DNA of 64,000 nucleotides, from contig NZ_KQ948557.1 of assembly GCF_001514125.1 (NCBI RefSeq), forward strand, positions 260,871 through 324,870, given 5' to 3'. A program made the translations under genes and the position numbers. Below the pieces are notes generated by a model, which was not told the origin of the DNA, did not search any database, and saw only the letters and a program-made list of their open reading frames with translations. This DNA is from Streptomyces longwoodensis (GTDB taxonomy: Bacteria; Actinomycetota; Actinomycetes; Streptomycetales; Streptomycetaceae). Below, piece by piece: positions 25,417 to 33,795 of this stretch (positions are counted from its first letter, which is position 1; each line of letters opens with the position of its first letter).

Positions 25417-27513
25417 ATGGATGCACAGAGCTACAACACAGCGCTGGCCGACCTGCGCGGCGTGCGGGACCAGATCAAGAAGACGCGGGCCGCGCTGGTG
25501 AAGCTGGAAGCCGACCGGGACAGGCGGATCGTCCAGCTGGCCTCCTACGAGAAGGCGAAGGCGGAGCGGATCGCCCCCGCAGCCGGACTGGGGGTAGCCG
25601 CCGTCGTCGCCCTCGCGCCCGACCTGGCCCCCGACAGCCTCGACCTGCAGCAAGCCCCGCAACCGTCTGCACCAAAGCCGTCCACCAGCGAGGCTCCTTC
25701 CGCAGCCGTGCCGCTGCCGCCGCAGCCGCAAGCCGCTCTGGCAGCAACCGCCGTTCGTGCAGACCCCGCTGCTCCTGACGCGGCACGCACCGTCTCCGCA
25801 ACGCCGCCCGCGGCGGCCCACAAGGCTCAACGGGAGCTGCCGTCGATCCCGGCAGGCCCCAGCGGTGACGCCTGGTTCGCTCACACCACCGGCCTGGCCT
25901 CCACCCGCCCAAACTTCACCCAGCAAGCACGCTCCACGGTCTTCCTGGACGCCACCACCGGAATCCTTGTCCACCGCAGCCAGGCCCACCACCTCGACCT
26001 CGCCGGCCGGTCAGCCGCGGACATCCTCACCGCCGTCTTCCACACCGTCCCCGAGGGCGTGGAACGCATTTACATCACCGCCGGTGACCCCTGGCATCGC
26101 GACGCCGACCGCTATCCCTACCTCCGCGACGCGGTCGCCGCCTGGCTGAACGCCCCCATCGCAGGCTGGCGCACCGACACCGGCCGCGGCCGCGACCGCA
26201 TGGCCGGGCACTTCGTCCACGCCCGCCACCCCGTCGGCCGCTACCAGTCCGAAACCGGTGACCTGCACGTGGAGATCCGCTCCGTGGGGGAGTGGTTCGA
26301 CACCGACGGCGACGACCCCCACATCATCCGCGACGCCTTCGTGCTGCTGTGGCAGGCGCTGCGCCGGCACTGGGACGACGCGGTGATCATGGGCTCCCCG
26401 TCACAGACCGGCCGAGACCTGTGGACGCGCACCATCCCCGCCCGCGGGCAGCACGCCGACGGCTTCCCCGTCCTGTCCGAAGAACTGCGCAGCCTGCTCC
26501 ACGCCACCGCCGGACAGGGCCGCAACGAACTCCTCACCCCGCCCCGCGTGCCGGAACAGCTGCCCCAGCTCGTCGAGTACGACCGCACCTTCGCCTACGC
26601 CAAGCACACCTGGAAATCCCCGGTCGGCACCCCCCGCCGCATCACCGCCCGCACCTTCGCCACCTGGAGCGAGAAGGAACAGATGCGGGCCCTGTACGGG
26701 TGCGGGCACTGGCAGGTCCGCGTCACCGTCCCCGACACCTGGAACCACGTCGGTCTCCTTCCCGCCCCCGCCCCCGCAGACCGCGCCTGGCACTACCCCG
26801 CCCAGCCCGGCACCACCTTCACCACCTGGGCCGGCGGCCCCGAGATCCACACCGCCCTGACCAACCCCCTGACGCCGTGGAAGGTCGAGATCCTCGACGG
26901 CATCCTGTGGGACGACGGCAAACCCCTCGACGACTGGGCCAGGAAACTCAAAGACACCTGGACCAACCTCTCCGCCCAGGCCCACTTCCAGGGCACCCCC
27001 CAGCAGGCCCGCGCCGCCCACCTCGCCTCCCGCGCCGTACGCTCCATCCTGCTCTACGGCATCGGCTCCTTCGCCCAGCGCCCCCGCATGGTCACCGGCA
27101 CCACCCCCCGCACCATGGAACGCGATGTGCCCCCGGACGCCGAAATCATCGGCTTCGACGACGAGCTGATCACCTGGCAGAAGCCGACCGGCTTCACCCG
27201 CGACCCCAACGCTCACCCCGAATGGTCCGCTGCGATCTGGTCTGCCGCCCGCGCCGCCCTGCTCACCCAGCGCCACCGCGACGACGACACCTATGCAGGC
27301 GCCCTGCACACCCCACCCCGCACCGTCGTCGCCTTTCGCACCGACGCCCTTTACCTCACCCAGCCCCACCACTGGCCCTACCACCACCAGCCCGGCGACT
27401 ACCTGCTCAAGGGACACCTCACCGGCCCTGTGCCCGCGCCCGCCACCGAAGAAGAACTCCTCGCCCTGCGCGACCTCGGACGAGCCGCCCTCACCACCCG
27501 TCAGGAGGGCTGA
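25417..27513 (+). CDS. Tap-like telomere-associated primase / divergent family-B-like polymerase
   Basis: A 698-aa protein from the ATG at 25417 (AAGGA upstream). The N-terminus is coiled-coil-like (residues about 1-50), then an Ala/Pro-rich linker (about 70-150). The rest resembles a protein-primed family-B polymerase core: a motif A-like EYDRTFAYAK (Asp389), a motif B-like LLYGIGSFAQRPR (Tyr547-Gly548) and a motif C-like VVAFRTDALYLT (Asp643), followed by GDYLLKGHL. Telomere-associated Tap proteins of Streptomyces, as I remember them, show the same order (KGGIGKLRERP, then LSDCVVYPSP, then GFRLGVSPG). Length and gene order (large gene followed by Tpg-like gene) match tap-tpg operons, but identity to canonical Tap looks low. 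Another replication polymerase or primase is the alternative. Confidence 0.55.
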   Translation: MDAQSYNTALADLRGVRDQIKKTRAALVKLEADRDRRIVQLASYEKAKAERIAPAAGLGVAAVVALAPDLAPDSLDLQQAPQPSAPKPSTSEAPSAAVPLPPQPQAALAATAVRADPAAPDAARTVSATPPAAAHKAQRELPSIPAGPSGDAWFAHTTGLASTRPNFTQQARSTVFLDATTGILVHRSQAHHLDLAGRSAADILTAVFHTVPEGVERIYITAGDPWHRDADRYPYLRDAVAAWLNAPIAGWRTDTGRGRDRMAGHFVHARHPVGRYQSETGDLHVEIRSVGEWFDTDGDDPHIIRDAFVLLWQALRRHWDDAVIMGSPSQTGRDLWTRTIPARGQHADGFPVLSEELRSLLHATAGQGRNELLTPPRVPEQLPQLVEYDRTFAYAKHTWKSPVGTPRRITARTFATWSEKEQMRALYGCGHWQVRVTVPDTWNHVGLLPAPAPADRAWHYPAQPGTTFTTWAGGPEIHTALTNPLTPWKVEILDGILWDDGKPLDDWARKLKDTWTNLSAQAHFQGTPQQARAAHLASRAVRSILLYGIGSFAQRPRMVTGTTPRTMERDVPPDAEIIGFDDELITWQKPTGFTRDPNAHPEWSAAIWSAARAALLTQRHRDDDTYAGALHTPPRTVVAFRTDALYLTQPHHWPYHHQPGDYLLKGHLTGPVPAPATEEELLALRDLGRAALTTRQEG

Positions 27514-28235
27514 TGCCGCCCCGCCCCCGCCGCAATCAGCCAAGCAAGCGAGCCCAGTTGAACGAGGCGGCCCGCCTCGCCGACCGGCTCCAGCAGGCCG
27601 GCTACACCAAGCGGGACATCGCCCGCATCATCGACCGGGACCCGTCCCTGGTCTCGCAGTTCTACACCCGCAATAAGGGCGCAGCCTTTGTGCCCGCCCT
27701 CCAGCAGGTCCTGACCGCCGTCGAGACCGGCGGCATCACCGACCTGCCCGAACTCGCCGCGATCGCCGCCCGCCACACGAAGCGGCGTACCACCGCCTCC
27801 GGCGCCCGCGCCCGCGTGCGCACCAGAGCCCTCCTGATCACTCCCACCGGCTCCGGCACCGGCCGCGTCGGCGCCCAAGCCATTGCCTCCGGCTCCTCCC
27901 GACTGCGCCCTTTGATCGCCGAAGCCGCCCGTCAGGGGCTGCGCCTGGCCTTCACCGTCCGCCTCGCCAAGACCGGCTACCTGCACCCCTCCGGCAGCCG
28001 CACCGACTCACCCGGCATCCGCCGCGACGTCATCCAGCGCGCCGACCACACCGAGGAACGCTCCTACGGATCCGCCCAGACGGGCGGCCATGACGCAGCC
28101 GACTTCGCCCGCCGTGTCGACGCCGCGGGCGGAGACGTCACCGCCGCCGTCCACCAGTGGCTCGTCGACACCGGACGCATCCGCCCAGACGCCCACATCC
28201 TCCACCTGGAAGTGCGGACCTGGCGCCCCCGCTGA
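27513..28235 (+). CDS. Tpg-like putative terminal protein with HTH
   Basis: A 240-aa basic protein whose ATG overlaps the upstream stop (TGATG) and is preceded by GGAGG. The N-terminal HTH (GYTKRDIARIIDRDPSLVSQF) is followed by an Arg-rich stretch. A later segment, FTVRLAKTGYLHPSGSRTDSPGIRR, resembles the DTRARFGFTAAPGTTDD region of Tpg terminal proteins, and the C-terminus (VHQWLVDTGR ... ILHLEVRTW) resembles Tpg's end. Terminal proteins prime synthesis at linear replicon ends and stay covalently bound. Canonical Tpg is about 185 aa, so this is longer. The relationship is inferred from pattern and gene order. Confidence 0.5.
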   Translation: MPPRPRRNQPSKRAQLNEAARLADRLQQAGYTKRDIARIIDRDPSLVSQFYTRNKGAAFVPALQQVLTAVETGGITDLPELAAIAARHTKRRTTASGARARVRTRALLITPTGSGTGRVGAQAIASGSSRLRPLIAEAARQGLRLAFTVRLAKTGYLHPSGSRTDSPGIRRDVIQRADHTEERSYGSAQTGGHDAADFARRVDAAGGDVTAAVHQWLVDTGRIRPDAHILHLEVRTWRPR

Positions 28236-28313
28236 GTCGACGCACATGCAGGGGCTCACCATCCCCGCGGCCCGTCTGCCCGACCACGCGCGACATCGTC
28301 TGAGGAAACTGCG

Positions 28314-29810
28314 TTAGTGCTGCCCGGCTGCGCTCTGGACTGCTGGGTGGTCGTTGATCCAGGCCAGGCCGCCCAGGTCGAGGTGCCGGCGGGCGCGGGT
28401 GACGGCAACGTAGGCGAGGCGGGCGTCGGTGTCGCTGACGGGTTCCGGGACGGGGCGTCCCTGGGCGTCCGTCTGGTCGGTGTCCTTGGGCGGGGGGAAG
28501 TCGTCGCCGATGCGGACGGTGGGCCATTCGCGTCCTTTGGCGCTGTGCGCGGTGGAGACGGTGACGTCGGCGTGGGCTTCTTCGGTGAGCTGGTGGACGG
28601 CGGCCAGGATGGTGTCGGTGCCGTGGCTGTCGACGAGGTCGACGAAGGGCTGGAGGTCGCGTCCGGCGGGGTCGTGGGCGGCGTAGTCCTGTAGTTCGCC
28701 CCAGGAGGGGAATAGGACGAGTTCGGGGTGTGTGGTGCGGCGGCCGCTTTGGAGGTCGCGGGCGGCGAGGGCGAGCTGGGTGAGCTGGTGCTGGCCGCGG
28801 GTGAGGGCGACGCGGCGGCCGGCGGAGAGCAGGCGCAGGACCTCGGCCATGGCGCCGATGTTGGTCCGGCACAGCACCGCAGAAGGGCGGGGGAGGGCGC
28901 CGATGTCGGTGGGGAGGTCGTGGCTGCCGGTCAGGCGTAGGGGCGCATCGGCGAGGGTGAGCCAACGGTTGGCTTCCGCAGCGATGAGAGGGCCGAAGCG
29001 GAAGGAACGGGTCAGGGCGAGGGGGGTGGCGTCGAAGCCGGTCATCACGTCGCGGGCACCGCGCCAGCCGTAGATGGCCTGCGCGGAGTCACCGACCATG
29101 ACGAGCTGGGCGTGGGCGCGCTGGGCAGCGAAGACTTCCTCCAGGACCGGGTTGGTGTCCTGCGCTTCGTCGAGGAAGAGGAAGTCGGCTTCGATCCTGG
29201 GCCCGGTCAGGGCCCACATCTTCAGGTAGTGGTCGTGTTCGAAGCGGACCGCGCCGCGGTCGGGGCGCTGCAGGTCGGTCCAGGCCTTCGAGGCGTACGG
29301 CAGGACATATTCGGCGAGTTGCTGCTGTTCGCCTGAGCCGTCCAGACCACGCAGGCGGGGCACGTGGTGGCCGGCCAGATCGCGGTCGGCGGAGTGGCAG
29401 TAGCGGGTCACGGCGCGCAACACGGTGTGGGAGAGCAGCCGGGGACCGATCTCGTGCGTGCCGATGCGGACCGGCCGGGTGATGCCGAGTGCCTGACCGA
29501 CCTTCCAGGCCGGCTGGCGGGGACTGTTGAGCCGGCTGGTGAAGCGGTGGCCCAGCGCAGCGTAGGCGGTGGCGTGGGCGGTCCGGCACACCACGGTGCT
29601 AGGGAAACGGCCCGCGGCGTCACGCGCGATGTCCCTGTTGAAGGCGAGGTAGCGGCCGCGGCGAGGAGTGCTGGCAGCGAGCAGGCCGAGCGTGCTGGTC
29701 TTTCCTGTCCCGGCGCCGGCCTGCAGGACAAGATGATCACCGGCCCGGAAAGCATCGACGGCATGGGCCTGTTCATCGGTCGGCGTGTGCAACAAGGGCT
29801 CCGCAAACAA
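28314..29810 (-). CDS. UvrD/Rep-type superfamily I helicase-like ATPase
   Basis: A 498-aa SF1 helicase-like protein, short for UvrD. Q-motif-like TDEQAHAVDAF, Walker A QAGAGTGKTSTLG (Lys37), Walker B FLFLDEAQDTNPV, motif III (MVGDSAQAIYGWRGA), motif IV/V (LTRSFRFGP, STAHSAKGREW) and motif VI (YVAVTRARRHLDLG) are all present. It would translocate on single-stranded DNA. The start is a TTG at 29810 without a clear ribosome site, so the N-terminus is uncertain. It converges on the Tpg-like gene. Similar compact helicases occur on Streptomyces plasmids and ICEs. Confidence 0.87.
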   Translation of the reverse strand: MFAEPLLHTPTDEQAHAVDAFRAGDHLVLQAGAGTGKTSTLGLLAASTPRRGRYLAFNRDIARDAAGRFPSTVVCRTAHATAYAALGHRFTSRLNSPRQPAWKVGQALGITRPVRIGTHEIGPRLLSHTVLRAVTRYCHSADRDLAGHHVPRLRGLDGSGEQQQLAEYVLPYASKAWTDLQRPDRGAVRFEHDHYLKMWALTGPRIEADFLFLDEAQDTNPVLEEVFAAQRAHAQLVMVGDSAQAIYGWRGARDVMTGFDATPLALTRSFRFGPLIAAEANRWLTLADAPLRLTGSHDLPTDIGALPRPSAVLCRTNIGAMAEVLRLLSAGRRVALTRGQHQLTQLALAARDLQSGRRTTHPELVLFPSWGELQDYAAHDPAGRDLQPFVDLVDSHGTDTILAAVHQLTEEAHADVTVSTAHSAKGREWPTVRIGDDFPPPKDTDQTDAQGRPVPEPVSDTDARLAYVAVTRARRHLDLGGLAWINDHPAVQSAAGQH

Positions 29811-29867
29811 GAGGGTGAAGGACAGGGGCGGATCTGCAGTCGCCGTGCCGGGAGTGCGGGGGAGGGG

Positions 29868-30356
29868 TCACGGCGCGGTGCTGGCGGGAGGGTGCCGGTG
29901 GCTGTGCACGAGGTCGGCCACACAGATCAGGACCTCGTCCGGCGTGTGGTCAGCGAGCACGATCTCGAGCCGGGCCTGCAACTGCCGGGCACGTCGAGAG
30001 GCGTCCCGGGCGAGGGCATCAGTCACCCGCTGCTCGAGCACGTCCTGGGGGCGCTTGCCCAGGGCGGCCGCAGCCTGGCGCAGAGCCGTGTCCGCGGCAT
30101 CGGGCAGGGTGACGTTGAGCAGGATGCGGCCGCACCGGTCGGGGTAGTGCGTAGTCAGGACGTCGACCGGCAGGCGTGTGTCCAGACGGCGCCGCACTGC
30201 GTGCAGGGAGCCGCTGGGATAGCGGGCGCTGTGAACCGTCATCAGCCGGGTGCGGTCCGCGTTTGCGGCCAGGAGCATGCTGCGGCGCGCGTCCCGGAGC
30301 TCATCGCGAGTGGCGGGCCTGGTCAGCGTGACCTCGACGGCATGGTGCGGCGTCAC
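29868..30356 (-). CDS. Hypothetical protein, coupled to DUF6083 gene
   Basis: A 162-aa protein from the GTG at 30356, which overlaps the stop of the DUF6083 gene (GTGA). No signal peptide or domain is recognised. The sequence includes HSARYPSGSLHAVRRRLDTRLPVDVLTTHYPDRCGRILLNVTLP, then a predicted helical ALRQAAAALGKRPQDVLEQRVTDALARDASRRARQL resembling a ribbon-helix-helix-like C-terminal domain. The 363-aa frame running further upstream overlaps the DUF6083 gene out of frame and is not used. Confidence 0.6.
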   Translation of the reverse strand: MTPHHAVEVTLTRPATRDELRDARRSMLLAANADRTRLMTVHSARYPSGSLHAVRRRLDTRLPVDVLTTHYPDRCGRILLNVTLPDAADTALRQAAAALGKRPQDVLEQRVTDALARDASRRARQLQARLEIVLADHTPDEVLICVADLVHSHRHPPASTAP

Positions 30357-31279
30357 GGCCGCGCCGCCTGTCGCATGCCGCCGTGAGGCCGGGGACGCCG
30401 TGCGCCGACGGGCAGGCGTGGGTGGATGTGCTCGTGGTGCCGCAGCGGGTCGAAGGGCTCCCAGTCGGTCACCGCCAGGTCGGCGGCCGCGGGCGTTGCG
30501 GCGTGTTGCGGACAGCGCTGGGCGCGCCAGCGAAGCTGCTCGTTGTAGGGGAGACGGCTCAGGTCGTAGACGGTCATGACATCGGCAGGCAGAGCCAGTT
30601 GGCCGCTCGCCGCGGTGACGGGCATCAGCTTCCACATGCCCGCCGCAGCGGCGGAGGTGAGGAGCGCGCTGGTGCAGCGGTGACGGCGCCGGGTCTGCGC
30701 GACGCACCGGATCTCCTCCACCGGCCGGGACGCGAGGTATCGCACGTACAGCAGCTGCACGACGGGCCGGGCCGGACGGCAGACCCGCGCATCGGCGCCC
30801 ACGGGCATCGAGTGGTCCTGAGCCGGGGTGGGGGTGAAGGCGCCGGCGTCGATCAGACGGCGTGTGGTCACGGACAGGGCCCGGCGCAGCCCGCTCAGGT
30901 CGGCACAGGCCGGGTCCGCATCGCGGGCGGGGCAGACGGCCGCGTGCGGCAGGCGGCACCAGCGGCTGCCGTCACCAGCCGGGTAGGCAACGCCGGAGCT
31001 GACGTGCCAGCGGCACGCGGCGGGCACGCGGGCGGCTGGCACCTCGCCGGGATGGAGACGGACGGAGCGCTGATGCGGGTCGGTGCCGCGGGTGTACCAC
31101 TCGATCCGGTTGCCGCACGCGCGGCACCGGTCGCGCTGGCCGCAGCGCAGCAGGCGGCTGGCGCTGTGGGGGGAGATCTGCAGGAGACGGCGCGGGCGCG
31201 CGGCGATCTGGCTGCCGTCCCGGTGCCGGGCCGGGAAAGGTGGTGTGGAGCGCATGCGGGTGAACCTGCCAGCCGACAC
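30353..31279 (-). CDS. DUF6083 zinc-binding protein
   Basis: A 308-aa protein. Residues about 30-130 form the DUF6083 pattern: SRLLRCGQRDRCRACGNRIEWY ... LHPGEVPAARVPAACRWHVSSG ... DGSRWCRLPHAAVCPARDA, with paired cysteines and histidines that could bind zinc. A second C-terminal domain (VTVYDLSRLPYNEQLRWRAQRCPQHAA) is unassigned. DUF6083 genes are common on actinobacterial chromosomes and plasmids; function unknown. The start may be the GTG at 31279 or the ATG at 31255. Confidence 0.72.
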   Translation of the reverse strand: MSAGRFTRMRSTPPFPARHRDGSQIAARPRRLLQISPHSASRLLRCGQRDRCRACGNRIEWYTRGTDPHQRSVRLHPGEVPAARVPAACRWHVSSGVAYPAGDGSRWCRLPHAAVCPARDADPACADLSGLRRALSVTTRRLIDAGAFTPTPAQDHSMPVGADARVCRPARPVVQLLYVRYLASRPVEEIRCVAQTRRRHRCTSALLTSAAAAGMWKLMPVTAASGQLALPADVMTVYDLSRLPYNEQLRWRAQRCPQHAATPAAADLAVTDWEPFDPLRHHEHIHPRLPVGARRPRPHGGMRQAARP

Positions 31280-31413
31280 GCCGCACCAGGGTCAGCAGCG
31301 CCGGGCGGTCGCCCACTCGGCCGCATCGGATGAAACAAGTGTCCGATCTTGCGGGCGTGCGTTCGGCGGCTCTCGCCGGTTCGGGTGGTCTCCCGCGCCG
31401 GGCCGGCCGCAGC

Positions 31414-31677
31414 TCAGCCGTCGACCGGACCGGGCAGGTCGTGCCCGTGGCACAGCGTGCTGAAGAGCTCGTCCAGCGGCGTTCCCAGGGCGTGGGCGAG
31501 AGCGTGCCAGGTCTTCAGGGTGCCGACGGTGCGGCCCTGCTCGATCTCGATGAGAGTGCGCCTGGCCAGGCCGCTGCGGGCTGCCAGCTCGTCGTAGGTC
31601 CATCCGTGCGCGGCCCGCAGGCGCGCCAGTTCCAGCCGCAGCGCGTTGAGGTCCGGATCGGGCGGCAAGATCGTCAC
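31414..31677 (-). CDS. Small XRE-family regulator
   Basis: An 87-aa helix-turn-helix protein starting at the GTG at 31677 (ALRLELARLRAAHGWTYDELAARSGLARRTLIEIEQGR, with a VGTLKTWHALAHALGTPLDELF second half). It is divergently arranged with the gene at 31840 and lies directly next to the inverted-repeat sites at 31691-31775, which it may bind to autoregulate both genes. Confidence 0.85.
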   Translation of the reverse strand: MTILPPDPDLNALRLELARLRAAHGWTYDELAARSGLARRTLIEIEQGRTVGTLKTWHALAHALGTPLDELFSTLCHGHDLPGPVDG

Positions 31678-31690
31678 CCGTCCATCCGAC

Positions 31691-31775
31691 GGTGCAGACC
31701 CATGCCCTGTCAGTGCAGACCTCTGCCCTATTTCCGCAGGTCGCACCCGCCATCGAGAGGGCAGAGGTCTGCACT
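31691..31775. promoter_or_regulatory. Three operator-like repeats in divergent promoter
   Basis: AGTGCAGACCTCTGCCCT at 31712-31729 is repeated in perfect inverted form at 31758-31775, an 18-bp arm each, separated by 28 bp. A third, degenerate direct copy (GTGCAGACCCATGCCCT) lies at 31692-31708. They fill the intergenic space between a small XRE gene and the divergent 331-aa gene, the expected place for repressor binding. Confidence 0.75.
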
Positions 31776-31839
31776 AAGGTGGCCGCCGCCCCGCACCCCG
31801 CGGGAAGGCCGGCGCGCACAACAGGAGGAGCACGCGCCC

Positions 31840-32835
31840 ATGAGACTGCTGCGCACAGCGTGCCCGGCACCGTCCGGCGCATGGACCGTCGAACTGCGCC
31901 CGCACGCCAACGGCCTCGCCCTCATCTGCCGCCAATGCCCCCACACCGGCCATCAGGTGGCCGCCACCACCGCCCGCTCGGCCGCCCTTGCCCACCTCGC
32001 ACGCCACGCCCGCGGCGATCTTCGCCCATCTCACCTGCGTACCTGCCAGTGCCGTGAACGCGGCTGCCACTGGCATCCCCGCCACCGCGGCTGCAACGGC
32101 CCCATCCGGCTCCTCCTCACCTGTGAACACGGCGGACGGATCTGGAGACTCGCCGACACCTGCACCGCCTGCGCCGCAGCCACGGACCGGGCAGCCGTCG
32201 TCCCGGACACCACCCTCGTGACACTGCCCCGCTCCGTCCCGCCCCGACGCCGTCAGCGGCAGCCCAGAGGACCGGACGAGAAGACCCGCGTCCGCGACAT
32301 GCTCAGCTACCTGGCCGCCACCCTCCCGGACGGCATCCCGGCCCCCGCCCGCCTCCTCGCCCTGCAATGCGCGCTCCGCATGGACGACACCCTGCACGTC
32401 CGACTGCCTCGAGGCCTGCTGCGTAGCCTCCGTCTCGACGCCCCCGAGCTCTGGCGTGACCTGGAACGGGTGCACTGGCTGCGCACGTCGCCCATGAGCA
32501 CCCGCAGCGTGACTATTGGCGAACTGTTCGACTCCGGCCTGCTCAGCCAGGCTCCAGCACGCCCCGACCGACGGCGCGCAGCAGACTGGGCGCTGCGCGC
32601 CGACCTTCCGGCCAAGGTGGGGAAGGCCGGGGGACAGCAGCGACTTGCCAGTGTCTACCTCGCAGCACACACGGATACGTGGGGCCGTGGCCTAGCCGAG
32701 CCTGACCGGATGGCGCGGGCCTGCGGCCTGCAGCCTGCAGAAATCCATTGTCTAATGCACCAGTTGACGGCCACTGGGGCGCTCGGGTCATGGCGTTGTT
32801 GCCCGTATACGGGAGACCTGCATTGGGCCCTTTAG
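31840..32835 (+). CDS. Hypothetical protein with cysteine/histidine clusters
   Basis: A 331-aa protein; AGGAGGAGCACGCGCCC precedes the ATG. The N-terminal 130 residues are rich in Cys and His (CRQCPHTGH, CQCRERGCHWHPRHRGCNG, CEHGGR, CTACAAA), implying zinc-binding. The C-terminal part ends in a winged-helix-like segment (LAEPDRMARACGLQPAEIHCLMHQLTATGALGSW). I recognise no named family. Its first 140 bp are duplicated, in damaged form, at 39153-39297. It is divergent from the XRE gene and may be under its control. Confidence 0.6.
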   Translation: MRLLRTACPAPSGAWTVELRPHANGLALICRQCPHTGHQVAATTARSAALAHLARHARGDLRPSHLRTCQCRERGCHWHPRHRGCNGPIRLLLTCEHGGRIWRLADTCTACAAATDRAAVVPDTTLVTLPRSVPPRRRQRQPRGPDEKTRVRDMLSYLAATLPDGIPAPARLLALQCALRMDDTLHVRLPRGLLRSLRLDAPELWRDLERVHWLRTSPMSTRSVTIGELFDSGLLSQAPARPDRRRAADWALRADLPAKVGKAGGQQRLASVYLAAHTDTWGRGLAEPDRMARACGLQPAEIHCLMHQLTATGALGSWRCCPYTGDLHWAL

Positions 32836-33444
32836 CACCTGCCTGGCCCATAGTGGCGATGTACGGCCCGGCCTATGGCTTACTCGCACCGGCTCGTCGG
32901 CAGCGATTTCGTGGAGTTCGTCCTCGCGCCGGGATGGTCTCAAGGGATGGGCTGTGGCTTCCACAGGTCTCAGAGGCACAGAGGGGAGCCCGGCTGCCCA
33001 AACAATCACGCGGAAGTGACGTCACCGGATGTCCAGGACGGCCTGCGGTTTCGAGGCGCCTGCCCACGGGCGACGCGTACGGGGCGAGCCATCGCTTTGC
33101 GCCACTCCGTGGTGGTATGACGAAATGGCTAGGTCCTGTCACCGGCTATCGGCCGTCAGTAGGTAGGCGGCTGCGGTTTCTGCTCGCGCACCACGTTGGG
33201 CCACCTCGTAACTGCCCTGATGAAACCGTATGCCGTTGCTGTCCGCTGCACGCCTCACTCAGCTCATGACGCACATTCGCAGGGGCCGCGCAGACGGCTC
33301 TGGATGAAGGACGGGCGGTGCGAGATGTCCGGAACTCGGTGTGCAGTCAGCGGAGTTGAGCCAAGCGGGGTGATCGACTGTCAGTGGCGGTCGTCAGGAT
33401 GACGGGGATCGCGGGGAATTGACGATCCTCTGGGGGAGGGCCAA
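32836..33444. other. Non-coding interval
   Basis: About 610 bp between the 331-aa gene and the VSYPI-repeat gene. Open frames here are short, overlap on both strands and lack ribosome sites. It probably contains the promoter of the three-gene nuclease/NTPase unit. I find no IS end or RNA gene. Confidence 0.5.
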
Positions 33445-33795
33445 ATGCCTTTTGTCCGGCCGTACGTGCGCTCTGACGGGACACCGGTACGCGGATACTT
33501 CCGGTGGGCGCCGGGCGCGCGCCGGGAGATGACCATCTTCACCGTCTTCGGGCTGGTTGTCCTCGGCTTCGGCCGCACCTCGTCCGGGGACGCAACGGAC
33601 GGGGTGCCGCCGACGCCGTCGGTGTCCTACCCGATCCGATTCGACCAGGACACCGACAACGCCCGACGGGCTGTTCTTCCGCACCCCACGGTGTCGTACC
33701 CGATCAAATTCGGTACCCCTGCGCCGCGCAAGGCCGCGCCCGCTCCGAGCGTGTCGTACCCGATCGATCTTTCCGCTCTGGGCGGTGGCCGATGA
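33445..33795 (+). CDS. Small single-pass membrane protein with VSYPI repeats
   Basis: A 116-aa protein, with GGGGGAGGGCCAA before the ATG. The N-terminus is basic (MPFVRPYVRSDGTPVRGYFRWAPGARREM) followed by one membrane span (IFTVFGLVVLGFG). The remaining half has three copies of a short repeat: PSVSYPIRF, PTVSYPIKF and PSVSYPIDL, about 25 residues apart. No family is recognised. Its stop overlaps the next gene's start (ATGA), so it is coupled to a membrane-anchored Mrr-like nuclease. The repeats could be binding sites or a polymerising motif; this is speculation. Confidence 0.65.
   Translation: MPFVRPYVRSDGTPVRGYFRWAPGARREMTIFTVFGLVVLGFGRTSSGDATDGVPPTPSVSYPIRFDQDTDNARRAVLPHPTVSYPIKFGTPAPRKAAPAPSVSYPIDLSALGGGR

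Noticed and set aside
25213..27513. A longer (766-aa) version of the Tap-like protein.
   Set aside because: Its first 68 residues overlap the preceding HTH gene out of frame; the ATG at 25417 has an AAGGA site.
26401..27543. A 380-aa Gly/Val-rich open frame on the minus strand.
   Set aside because: Antisense to the Tap-like gene; composition is typical of reverse-frame reading in high-GC DNA and no domain is visible.
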